From: Ferrovum myxofaciens
GTDB taxonomy: Bacteria > Pseudomonadota > Gammaproteobacteria > Burkholderiales > Ferrovaceae
Reading direction: 5' to 3'
Length of the DNA: 40,007 bases
Assembly (NCBI RefSeq): GCF_000735045.1
Contig: NZ_JPOQ01000004.1
Coordinates: 1 to 40,007 of the forward strand
Both the position numbers and the translations under genes were made by a program. This document shows, piece after piece, positions 1 through 6,532 of the stretch. Numbering within the stretch: position 1 is the stretch's first letter; the number at the start of each line of letters is the position of its first letter. The notes beneath the pieces are model-generated. The model did no database searches and was not told where the DNA came from. It saw nothing but the letters and a program-made list of their open reading frames with translations.

Positions 1-297
1 AAGGAAAAAGACCTGACCACGATCCACTACAATGACCGGATTACGATTTCAGAGATTCCCCTGGAAGCCTACGAGTACATCGTGAACGGGAAGCCTGCGC
101 TGGACTGGGTGGTGGAGCGCCAGTGCATCAAAACCGACAAGGACAGCGGGATCGTGTCGGATGCCAATGACTGGGCGGTGGAAACCATGAAGAACCCGCG
201 TTACCCCCTTGAGTTGGTCCAGAGGGTCATCACTGTCAGTCTGGAGACCGTGAAGATTGTCAATGGACTGCCAGCAATTTTTGGAATTGATGCGTGA
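1..297 (+). CDS. Type ISP-like restriction/helicase protein, C-terminal fragment (5' end outside window)
   Basis: An open frame enters from the left edge in frame 1 and ends at TGA 295-297. The 98 visible residues include IPLEAYEYIVNGK, TDKDSGI, NPRYPLEL and TVKIVNGLP. I recognise these as the conserved C-terminal end of large type ISP restriction-modification/DEAD-box helicase proteins, whose specificity domain lies at this end. Such enzymes combine helicase/translocase, nuclease and methylase functions in one polypeptide. Only the tail is here, so neither catalytic motifs nor intactness can be judged. The ATG/GTG codons inside the fragment (for example GTG 82) are internal, because the frame is open to base 1. 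The next gene on the same strand is an ATPase that looks like another defence gene, so the fragment is probably part of a defence island. Family recognition is from memory of conserved motifs, not a search. Confidence 0.72.
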   Translation, partial: KEKDLTTIHYNDRITISEIPLEAYEYIVNGKPALDWVVERQCIKTDKDSGIVSDANDWAVETMKNPRYPLELVQRVITVSLETVKIVNGLPAIFGIDA

Positions 298-357
298 GGA
301 AATGGATTTTTAAAGTGTAATGTTGAACAGCATGACTTTTATGTAAGGGATTGCCCC

Positions 358-1590
358 ATGAAACATGAAAAAGAAGTGCAGCCTGCAAGAATCACATATT
401 TGCGCGTTGAAAATTATAGAGCCCTCAAGCAGGTCGAGTTGAAAGAGATAACTCCGATGACGGTTTTGCTCGGTCCAAATGGCAGCGGCAAATCCACGGT
501 TTTTGATGTATTTGCATTTTTGTCGGAGTGTTTCGAACTTGGCTTGCGCAGAGCCTGGGATCGTCGGGGTCGCTCCAAGGAATTGAAGACTCGGGGTTGT
601 GAGGGTCCCGTGGTGATTGAAATCAAGTATAGGGAGCCAGGTTTTCCAGTGATCACTTATCATCTGGCGGTAGATGAACGGAAAGGCGTCCCGATTGTGG
701 TCGAAGAGTGGTTGCAGTGGCGTCGTGGAAAGCGTGGCAAGCCATTCCGCTTTCTAGATTACAAGGAAGGTTTAGGTCGCGCCATTAGCGGAGAACTGCC
801 GGACGAACAGGATACACGAATTGAAATTCCTCTAAAGTCACCAGATTTAGTAGCAGTGAATGCGTTGGGACAGTTTGCTGATCATCCCAGAGTGGCGGCG
901 CTAAGGGATTTCATCACGGGATGGTATGTTTCCTACCTTTCTGTCGATGAAACAAGAAGTCAGCCGGAGGCAGGTCCACAGGAAAAGTTATCCAGGACTG
1001 GCCATAATGTTGCCAATGTCATTCAATTTCTTGCCGAGCAATATCCAGACAGGCTAGAGCATATCTTTAAGGTATTGCGCTCGCGAGTGCCGCGTATCGA
1101 ACGGGTACTTGCAGAAGCGATGCCGGATGGGCGCTTACTTTTGCAGATCAAGGATACGCCGTTCGAACATCCGGTTCTGGCACGCTTCGCTTCCGATGGC
1201 ACCCTCAAAATGCTGGCCTACCTTGTGATGCTTTACAACCCATCGCCATCCTCGTTCATCGGAATCGAAGAACCGGAGAATTTTCTTCATCCCCGCCTGC
1301 TACCCGAGTTGGCAGAAGAATGTCGTGCGGCTTCAGAGCGAGGACAACTGCTGATCACAACTCACTCTCCCTTTTTTGTTAATGCACTCCGTCCTAATGA
1401 AGTGCGCATCCTATATCGGGATGATCATGGTTATACCCAGATTGTTCGCGCCTCTGATATTCAGGGGATATCCGAATTCATCTCAGAGGGGGCATCGTTA
1501 GGACATCTGTGGCTTGAAGGACGCTTTGGCATAGGTGATCCCATGGTCAATCAAGGAGGTCCATCACTTCGCAAACGGGGAAAAGCATGA
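358..1590 (+). CDS. AAA family ATPase (OLD/RloA-like, AAA_21 type), putative defence protein
   Basis: This is a 410-residue SMC/ABC-like ATPase. The Walker A motif GPNGSGKST lies at residues 39-47, after the typical N-terminal strand reading LRVENYRALK. Walker B is IGIEEPENFLHP at about residues 300-311, and the switch-histidine segment TTHSPF is at about 335-340. This architecture (AAA_21/AAA_15) is seen in OLD-family nucleases and in the ATPase subunits of two-gene anti-phage systems. There is no TOPRIM nuclease domain at its C-terminus, but the next gene overlaps its stop codon (ATGA, 1587-1590) and looks like a separate TOPRIM-like partner. The start ATG 358 is followed at once by the conserved N-terminus; no strong Shine-Dalgarno sequence precedes it. 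Codon usage and base composition are more AT-rich than in the core genes to the right, suggesting acquisition. Defence function is inferred, not shown. Confidence 0.85.
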   Translation: MKHEKEVQPARITYLRVENYRALKQVELKEITPMTVLLGPNGSGKSTVFDVFAFLSECFELGLRRAWDRRGRSKELKTRGCEGPVVIEIKYREPGFPVITYHLAVDERKGVPIVVEEWLQWRRGKRGKPFRFLDYKEGLGRAISGELPDEQDTRIEIPLKSPDLVAVNALGQFADHPRVAALRDFITGWYVSYLSVDETRSQPEAGPQEKLSRTGHNVANVIQFLAEQYPDRLEHIFKVLRSRVPRIERVLAEAMPDGRLLLQIKDTPFEHPVLARFASDGTLKMLAYLVMLYNPSPSSFIGIEEPENFLHPRLLPELAEECRAASERGQLLITTHSPFFVNALRPNEVRILYRDDHGYTQIVRASDIQGISEFISEGASLGHLWLEGRFGIGDPMVNQGGPSLRKRGKA

Positions 1591-2201
1591 CTGTTGACCA
1601 TCTGGAAATCTTGGTGGAAGAACCTTCCATGGAAGCATTTTTGCAGTCATTGCTCCCAAGAATGCTACCGGTTCATGTGAGTTTTAGTATCTATTCATAT
1701 CAATGTAAAGATGATCTACTCTGTAAATTGCCGAGCCGCTTAAGGGGGTACGCAGGATGGCTTCCGGAAACATCACTCATCGCGGTCATTGTGGATCGTG
1801 ACGACGATGATTGTTCTGTTTTGAAGCAAAAAATGGAAAAAGTGGCTGAAGAAGCAGGGCTGAGTACCCGATCAAACCAAAATAATGGGCACTGGAAAGT
1901 TGTGAACCGTATTGCCATTGAAGAATTGGAGGCGTGGTATTTCGGTGATTGGGAGGCAGTGCGTGAGGCATATCCAAGGACAAATGCAACTATCATCAGA
2001 AAGGAAGGATTTCGCGATCCAGATTCCATTCCTGGAGGGACTTGGGAGGCGTTCGAGCGGGTATTGAAAAAATCCGGTTACTTTAAAAATGGTTTAAGAA
2101 AAATCGAAGTGGCTCGGATTCTTGGTGAACGAATCGATCCGCACCTTAATCGATCACGAAGTTTTCAGGTATTCAGAGAAGCATTGTTGGAAGTGATCTA
2201 A
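1587..2201 (+). CDS. DUF4276-family (TOPRIM-like) protein, partner of the upstream ATPase
   Basis: A 204-residue protein overlaps the ATPase gene by four bases (ATGA), implying translational coupling and fixed stoichiometry. It opens with a strand and acidic motif (EILVEEPSMEAFL, residues 7-19). A hydrophobic strand then runs into an acidic cluster, VIVDRDDDDC at about 67-76, followed by EELEAWYFGDW at about 111-121. This arrangement (a Glu after the first strand, then a D-x-D cluster) is what DUF4276 proteins show, and that family is related to the TOPRIM fold used by OLD, RloB and AbiLii-type nucleases. With the neighbouring ATPase it would form a two-component system comparable in design to PARIS or RloAB/AbiL. 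The exact system name is not established. No signal peptide or membrane segment is visible. Confidence 0.75.
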   Translation: MTVDHLEILVEEPSMEAFLQSLLPRMLPVHVSFSIYSYQCKDDLLCKLPSRLRGYAGWLPETSLIAVIVDRDDDDCSVLKQKMEKVAEEAGLSTRSNQNNGHWKVVNRIAIEELEAWYFGDWEAVREAYPRTNATIIRKEGFRDPDSIPGGTWEAFERVLKKSGYFKNGLRKIEVARILGERIDPHLNRSRSFQVFREALLEVI

Positions 2202-2412
2202 AGTCACTTGGGAGCAATCAAGGGAGTGGTTTCTATTGTTCTGATGGATGGGGACAATTTTGGGACAATCAGAATGAGTTTGGGTGAGACGAAATGAGAA
2301 AAACGGGGACAAAACGGGGACAGTGAGAGGCTTGAAACTTCAAAAAACACAACTTATGGGAAAAACGTCAAGAATTATGTTATTTTAACTTATTGATTTG
2401 TATGTGATTTTA
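2202..2412. other. Non-coding island edge next to tRNA-Val, candidate attachment region
   Basis: No credible gene lies between the DUF4276 stop and the tRNA 3' end. The right part (about 2340-2412) is strikingly A/T-rich. The left part carries four GGGGACA-like words (listed separately). The tRNA 3' end points into this stretch and the defence genes lie just beyond it, which is the geometry left by tyrosine recombinases that insert into tRNA 3' ends. No integrase gene is visible in the window, so this is an inferred attachment region only. Confidence 0.4.
2250..2323 (+). repeat. Four GGGGACA-like direct repeats in two pairs
   Basis: GGGGACAAT begins at 2250 and a near copy, TGGGACAAT, begins at 2261. 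GGGGACAAAA begins at 2305 and GGGGACAG at 2316. Within each pair the copies are 11 bases apart, about one helical turn. Short same-orientation repeats like these, near a tRNA 3' end, resemble integrase arm-type or excisionase binding sites. That function is inferred. Confidence 0.55.
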
Positions 2413-2487
2413 TGGTGGGCGGTACTGGGATCGAACCAGTGGCCCCTGCCGTGTGAAGGCAGTGCTCTACCCCTGAGCTAACCGCCC
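2413..2487 (-). tRNA. tRNA-Val (anticodon CAC), CCA encoded
   Basis: On the minus strand a 75-base cloverleaf can be drawn. The acceptor arm GGGCGGT pairs with ACCGCCC. The D arm contains AGCTCAGGGGTAGAGC. The anticodon stem CTGCC/GGCAG encloses the loop TTCACAC with anticodon CAC (reads GUG, Val). The T arm is CTGGTTCGATCCCAG. The discriminator is A, followed by an encoded CCA at 2415-2413. The gene is read away from the decarboxylase and its 3' end faces the accessory region, so it is a plausible integration target. Confidence 0.95.
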
Positions 2488-2589
2488 TTTCTGAATCGTT
2501 ACGGCTCATGAAACCTTGAATGGGTTGACCCAAACCAGATGATTGAACCTTCACGGTATCTCGATAAAGGACGGTCATTCTACCGGGTT

Positions 2590-4839
2590 TTAGAGTCTGA
2601 CGCAATCCACATAAAACTTGGATTCTCCATTGCTGCCGGTTTTGGAAAGGCCATGAATGTCTGTTTCAAAGCCGGGAAAACGTTGATTGAAGGAACGGGC
2701 AAATTGCAGGTAACGCACAATGGTGGCATTGAAGCACTCTCCGGGAATCAGGAGCGGAATGCCGGGGGGGTAAGGAGTGAGAAGCACCGAAGTGATTCGT
2801 CCTTCCAGGTCATCGATTCCCACGCGCTCGGTCTCACGGTGAGCCATGCGTGCAAAGGCATCGGCGGGCTTCATGGCCGGGACCATGTCGGACAGGTACA
2901 TTTCTGTGGTGAGGCGCGCCACATCATTGGCCCGATAGACTTCATGAATTTGGTCAGATAGTTGGCGCAGGCCCCAATTTTCGTAACGGGGGTACTTGGC
3001 GACAAACTCAGGCAAGATGCGCCAAAGAGGCTGGTTCTTGTCATAGTCATCTTTGAACTGTTGCAATTCCGTAACCAGCGTGTTCCAGCGTCCCTTGGTG
3101 ATACCGATGGTGAACATGATGAAGAAAGAGTAGAGCCCGGTTTTTTCAACGACAACTCCATGCTCGGCCAGATATTTTGTGACCACGGCGGCGGGAATTC
3201 CGATGTCGTGAAAATCGCCATCCACATCGAGTCCGGGTGTGATAACCGTAGCCTTGATGGGGTCCAGCATGTTGAAGCCGGGAGCCAGATTGCCGAAGCC
3301 ATGCCAACGTTCGCCGGGTTTGAGCATCCAGTCGCTACGCTCCCCACCACCTTCTTCCGCCAGGTAGTCGGGACCCCATACCTTGAACCACCAATCGGTG
3401 CCCCATTCCTCATCCACCTTGCGCATGGCCCGACGAAAGTCGAGGGCTTCACTGATGGATTCCTCCAGTAATGCCGTTCCTCCAGGAGATTCCATCATAG
3501 CGGCTGCGACATCGCAGGAGGCAATGATGGCGTATTGCGGGCTGGTGGACGTGTGCATGAGGTAGGCTTCGTTGAAGCAGTCGCGGTCCAGTTTGCGCAT
3601 TTCGCTGTCCTGTACCAGGATTTGCGAGGCTTGGCTGAGACCGGCCAGCAACTTGTGAGTCGACTGGGTAGACATGACCATGGATTCATGACAGATGGGG
3701 CGATCTCGGCCAATGGCATGCATATCCTTGTAAAAATCGCTGAAGGAGGCATGCGGTAGCCAGGCTTCGTCGAAGTGCAAGGTGTCGATGACCCCATCCA
3801 GCAACTTCTTGATAGTTTCGACGTTGTAGAGGATACCATCGTAGGTACTTTGGGTCAGCGTTAATACACGCGGTTGAACCGGACTGTTTTGGGCAAAGGG
3901 ATTGGCCGCAATCTTGCGTTGGATGTTTTCGGGTTTGAATTCCTCCAGTGGAATGGGGCCGATGATGCCGTAGTGATTGCGCGTGGGCATGAGAAACACG
4001 GGGATGGCCCCAGTCATGATGATGGCGTGAAGAATGGATTTATGACAGTTGCGATCTACGACAACCACATCGCCTGCCGCAACGGTGGAATGCCACACGA
4101 TCTTGTTGGAGGTGGACGTGCCATTGGTCACAAAAAACAGATGGTCGGCATTGAAAATACGTGCGGCATTACGCTCGGAAGCCGCCACTGGGCCCGTATG
4201 ATCAAGCAGTTGCCCCAGTTCGTCCACTGCGTTGCAGACATCGGCGCGGAGCATGTTTTCCCCAAAGAATTGGTGGAACATTTGTCCTACCGGGCTTTTC
4301 AGGAAAGCCACCCCGCCTGAATGTCCGGGACAGTGCCAGGAATAGGAACCATCCGAGGCATAGTGGGTAAGGGCACGGAAAAAGGGTGGGGCGAGAGAAT
4401 CCAGATAGACCCGTGCTTCCCGAGCGATGTGGCGAGCCACAAACTCTGGAGTGTCCTCGAAGAGGTGAATGAAACCGTGCAGTTCCTTCAATACATCGTT
4501 AGGAATATGGCGGGAGGTACGCGTTTCACCATAGAGAAATATGGGGATATGGGCGTTACGCCAGCGAATTTCCTGGACGAAGGCACGCAGGTGGCGCAGT
4601 GCCGACTCCATTTCGCTGGGAGAACCTCCGCCAAATTCTTCGTCATCGATGGACAGTACGAAAGTGGAAGCACGGCTTTGTTGCTGGGCAAAAGAGGCCA
4701 TGTCACCAAAACTGGTCACACCCAATACTTCAAACCCTTCTTTTTGAATGGCGTCTGCTAACGCTCGCACCCCAAGACCGCTGGTGTTTTCCGAACGAAA
4801 ATCTTCATCGATGATGACCACGGGAAAACGAAACTTCAT
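2590..4839 (-). CDS. Arg/Lys/Orn decarboxylase (PLP, fold type I)
   Basis: This is a 749-residue inducible-type basic amino-acid decarboxylase, close in length to AdiA (about 756) and LdcC (about 713). The N-terminal wing domain reads VVIIDEDFRSENTSG and contains the receiver-like segment VLSIDDEEFGG. The PLP domain follows, with HSGGVAFLKSPVG, the DRNCHKS segment, the HFDEAW aspartate that contacts the PLP ring nitrogen, and STHK with the Schiff-base lysine near residue 396. The enzyme would release CO2 from arginine, lysine or ornithine, consuming a proton and yielding a diamine or agmatine. Substrate cannot be told from sequence. No antiporter lies beside it, so either an acid-resistance or a polyamine role is possible. 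The start ATG has GGAGG five bases upstream, and a good sigma-70-like promoter lies at 4880-4908. Confidence 0.9.
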   Translation of the reverse strand: MKFRFPVVIIDEDFRSENTSGLGVRALADAIQKEGFEVLGVTSFGDMASFAQQQSRASTFVLSIDDEEFGGGSPSEMESALRHLRAFVQEIRWRNAHIPIFLYGETRTSRHIPNDVLKELHGFIHLFEDTPEFVARHIAREARVYLDSLAPPFFRALTHYASDGSYSWHCPGHSGGVAFLKSPVGQMFHQFFGENMLRADVCNAVDELGQLLDHTGPVAASERNAARIFNADHLFFVTNGTSTSNKIVWHSTVAAGDVVVVDRNCHKSILHAIIMTGAIPVFLMPTRNHYGIIGPIPLEEFKPENIQRKIAANPFAQNSPVQPRVLTLTQSTYDGILYNVETIKKLLDGVIDTLHFDEAWLPHASFSDFYKDMHAIGRDRPICHESMVMSTQSTHKLLAGLSQASQILVQDSEMRKLDRDCFNEAYLMHTSTSPQYAIIASCDVAAAMMESPGGTALLEESISEALDFRRAMRKVDEEWGTDWWFKVWGPDYLAEEGGGERSDWMLKPGERWHGFGNLAPGFNMLDPIKATVITPGLDVDGDFHDIGIPAAVVTKYLAEHGVVVEKTGLYSFFIMFTIGITKGRWNTLVTELQQFKDDYDKNQPLWRILPEFVAKYPRYENWGLRQLSDQIHEVYRANDVARLTTEMYLSDMVPAMKPADAFARMAHRETERVGIDDLEGRITSVLLTPYPPGIPLLIPGECFNATIVRYLQFARSFNQRFPGFETDIHGLSKTGSNGESKFYVDCVRL

Positions 4840-4879
4840 GGAGCCTCCAGTACGGTGGGTGGCAAGGAAAGGGTAGCGG

Positions 4880-4908
4880 ATTATAGCCCTTTTGCTTCAC
4901 GCTGTCGC
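4880..4908 (-). promoter_or_regulatory. Sigma-70-like promoter of the decarboxylase gene
   Basis: On the minus strand, GCGACA (4908-4903) and a perfect TATAAT (4885-4880) are separated by 17 bases. Transcription would start about 30 bases upstream of the GGAGG ribosome site and the ATG at 4839. The -35 box is only a 4 of 6 match to TTGACA, so an activator may contribute. Confidence 0.6.
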
Positions 4909-4926
4909 AAAGGGTTTGACAGGAAT

Positions 4927-4953
4927 GTTCATGGGGTTTTTGACCCCATGAAC
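4927..4953 (-). terminator. Strong hairpin directly after the YaiI-like gene
   Basis: GTTCATGGGGT at 4927-4937 and ACCCCATGAAC at 4943-4953 form a perfect 11-base-pair stem with a five-base loop. It begins one base after the stop codon of the YaiI-family gene. There is no clear T tract on either strand, so it may be a 3'-end-stabilising hairpin or a weak terminator separating the yaeQ pair from the divergent decarboxylase promoter. Confidence 0.55.
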
Positions 4954-5406
4954 TTAAGACTTGGGTTGACGCGCCAGAAACTTATCCAATTGGTTGGCAA
5001 ACACTTTTCGGTCAGAGTGAGACAGGGGTGGGGGGCCGCCGGTAGGTACGCCACTGCCGCGTAATTGGTCCATGAAATTGCGCAGCGTCAGTAGGGCTTC
5101 GATTGTATCGAGGGTGTAAACCTCGCCGCGTGGATTGAGCGCATGCCCCCCTTTTGACAGCACTTCAGAAGCCAGGGGAATATCGGCTGTGATGACCAAA
5201 TCACCGGGGTGCAGGGACCGGACGATTTCGTTATCGGCCATGTCAAAGCCGCGAGGCACCTGGCGCGCCAAAATATAAGACGAAGCCGGGGTACTCAACA
5301 AGGTATTGGCTACGAAGGTTGTCAGGATTTTCGCACGTTCTGCGGCACGGAAAAGAATATCTTTGATGACCACAGGGCAGGCATCTGCATCGACCCAAAT
5401 ATTCAT
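4954..5406 (-). CDS. YaiI/YqxD family protein (DUF188, PIN-like)
   Basis: A 150-residue protein that matches the usual length of the UPF0178/DUF188 family. The hallmark N-terminus [16 protein letters not shown] carries the paired acidic residues. The second acidic strand reads [13 protein letters not shown] (TADIPLA), followed by [12 protein letters not shown], the family's other conserved block. These motifs resemble PIN-type nuclease active sites, but no biochemical role is firmly known to me. Its ATG lies one base after the yaeQ stop codon, so the two genes are almost certainly co-transcribed and translationally coupled. A long hairpin follows its stop. Confidence 0.9.
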   Translation of the reverse strand: MNIWVDADACPVVIKDILFRAAERAKILTTFVANTLLSTPASSYILARQVPRGFDMADNEIVRSLHPGDLVITADIPLASEVLSKGGHALNPRGEVYTLDTIEALLTLRNFMDQLRGSGVPTGGPPPLSHSDRKVFANQLDKFLARQPKS

Positions 5407-5407
5407 C

Positions 5408-5956
5408 TCAAGAAAAACCCTTCAAAGGGGTCACTGTAACAGGAACGCTTCCGGACGAATTCGACAGCAAGATTCCATCGTCCTGAATCAGGCAATTGAG
5501 ATCCATGGTGCGTTCAACCAGGTGAGCCAGTGCCTGACTGTCGGACAAAGGAAGACTGAGGACGGACAGATTGGACAACCGCCGGAGACGGCTACTCATT
5601 CCCGCCCACCAAAGCGGAACGGCGCTGCCGCCATAGGCATAAATGATTACCCGTCGAGCACGCCCGCATGCCTTGAGCACGCGTTTTTCATCGGGCAGGC
5701 CCACGTCGATCCATTCGTCAATGGCTCCCGTCAGGTCTTTTTTCCAGAGGTCAGGTTCCTCCTGATCAGCGGCCCCCCCCCGGGCGAAGGTCAAGTGTTC
5801 ATGGGCATGGAGAGCAAACGCCAGCAGGCGCACCATCATGCGTTCGTCGGTTTCGGAGGGGTGACGGGCGATCGTCAAGGTATGGGAGGCGTAATAAGGC
5901 CGGTCCATGTTGGATATTTGTAAATTGACCTTGAAGACGGTGGACTTGAGCGCCAT
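5408..5956 (-). CDS. yaeQ: YaeQ family protein
   Basis: A 182-residue protein of the length and pattern of YaeQ. It starts [18 protein letters not shown] and continues with [33 protein letters not shown], then [15 protein letters not shown], which are family hallmarks. YaeQ has a PD-(D/E)XK-nuclease-like fold. In Enterobacteria it was once linked to suppression of RfaH loss, but its function is not settled. The D-x-W-K-K-D and E-W-I-D-V-G segments lie where the nuclease-like core is expected. The gene contains a run of nine C (minus-strand G) near 5773-5781 that is in frame here. It is transcribed divergently from kdp and is tightly coupled to the downstream YaiI-like gene. Confidence 0.92.
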   Translation of the reverse strand: MALKSTVFKVNLQISNMDRPYYASHTLTIARHPSETDERMMVRLLAFALHAHEHLTFARGGAADQEEPDLWKKDLTGAIDEWIDVGLPDEKRVLKACGRARRVIIYAYGGSAVPLWWAGMSSRLRRLSNLSVLSLPLSDSQALAHLVERTMDLNCLIQDDGILLSNSSGSVPVTVTPLKGFS

Positions 5957-6253
5957 GAATCGATGAATTCCGCTGAAAGTAATAGAAGAGATGTTGGGTA
6001 GCCCACAGGTAAGGAGGGGCGAGAGGAAAGTTTATCCCAAGGGCGAACCTGAGGCATTCTCTTGCACCCTACGGCTCTTCGACAATCAGTCGAGGAGGTT
6101 TGTGGTATAAGATGTCCCACCTTGAACAAGTACGGAGAGGTTCCGAACACTCAACCTCCCATTTTAGCATAAATCGGCCATAATTTTCGGCCATCCGTCC
6201 AAAAATTCCAGACCGGCTCTCCGTTCATGAACTCTGCGGCGCCCCTCCCCCGC

Positions 6254-6273
6254 ATCTTTATAAAATCTTTATA
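6254..6273 (+). promoter_or_regulatory. KdpE-like operator: tandem ATCTTTATA
   Basis: ATCTTTATA occurs at 6254-6262 and again at 6265-6273, an exact direct repeat with an 11-base period, on one face of the helix. T-rich TTTATA-type direct repeats are the kind of site bound by KdpE, an OmpR-family regulator encoded at the end of this same locus. The position, about 65 bases upstream of the inferred transcription start, suits an activator. Confidence 0.6.
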
Positions 6274-6315
6274 GCGTCGCTGTCAGCCTTTACCCCTTTT
6301 TGATCTGCCGGTTCC

Positions 6316-6321
6316 TAGAAT
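6316..6321 (+). promoter_or_regulatory. Candidate -10 box of the kdp operon
   Basis: TAGAAT at 6316-6321 is a 5 of 6 match to the -10 consensus. There is no convincing -35 box 16-18 bases upstream, only a C/T-rich stretch, as is usual for activator-dependent promoters. A start near 6328 would give a leader of about 26 bases to the first ATG at 6354. Confidence 0.4.
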
Positions 6322-6353
6322 GGGTACGACTGGAACTCACTGGGAGAATCTCT

Positions 6354-6446
6354 ATGGATCTGTTCTATCTTGCGATCGTTGTGGCGGTCTTTGGCCTGTC
6401 GGTATTGTTGGTCTACGGCTGCGAAAAATTACGGAGGTCGGCATGA
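6354..6446 (+). CDS. Small membrane peptide at the head of the kdp operon
   Basis: A 30-residue frame, too short for most gene callers, begins MDLFYLAIVVAVFG and ends CEKLRRSA. It consists of one hydrophobic helix followed by a short basic tail, giving a likely N-out/C-in single-pass orientation. The gene is supported by a Shine-Dalgarno GGGAGA six bases upstream, and its stop overlaps the kdpF start (ATGA, 6443-6446). Similar tiny peptides ending in a CE/CD-x-L motif are common upstream of kdpF in proteobacteria, usually unannotated. It may stabilise the Kdp complex as KdpF does, or serve as a translational lead-in. Its function is not known to me. Confidence 0.65.
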   Translation: MDLFYLAIVVAVFGLSVLLVYGCEKLRRSA

Positions 6447-6532
6447 CTTGGATCTATTTCGTCGCGGGGGCTGTGGTGGTGGGTTTGCTTATCTACCTAG
6501 TCATTGCCCTGCTTAAACCGGAGTTATTCTGA
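6443..6532 (+). CDS. kdpF: KdpF, small stabilising subunit of the K+-ATPase
   Basis: A 29-residue peptide, MTWIYFVAGAVVVGLLIYL followed by VIALLKPELF. The final LLKPE(L/F)F is the signature of KdpF, a single-pass peptide that packs against KdpA and stabilises the KdpFABC complex in the inner membrane. It has a Shine-Dalgarno ACGGAGG at 6431-6437. Its start overlaps the stop of the upstream peptide, and its stop TGA shares one base with the kdpA ATG (6530-6534). The chain of overlaps implies coupled translation. Confidence 0.93.
   Translation: MTWIYFVAGAVVVGLLIYLVIALLKPELF

Larger units (their letters stand above)
5957..6353. other. Long divergent intergenic region between yaeQ and kdp
   Basis: No credible coding frame was found in these 397 bases. 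The right third holds the kdp control signals (see 6254-6321). The rest shows many inverted repeats. On the minus strand an extended -10 (TGCTAAAAT, 6169-6161) could start a leader of nearly 200 bases before yaeQ. That leader contains GAGGTT/AACCTC, CTC-CTCGAC/GTCGA-GAG and GTGG/CCAC pairings. A direct repeat TCGGCCAT occurs at 6174-6181 and 6187-6194. I could not match it to 6S RNA, RNase P RNA or a riboswitch that I know. Confidence 0.4.

Noticed and set aside
5957-6170. 6S RNA or RNase P RNA gene in the yaeQ-kdp gap
   Set aside because: Short resemblances exist (ATACCACAA on the minus strand, GAGGAAAGT on the plus strand), but the long closing stem of 6S and the universally conserved P RNA core are absent.
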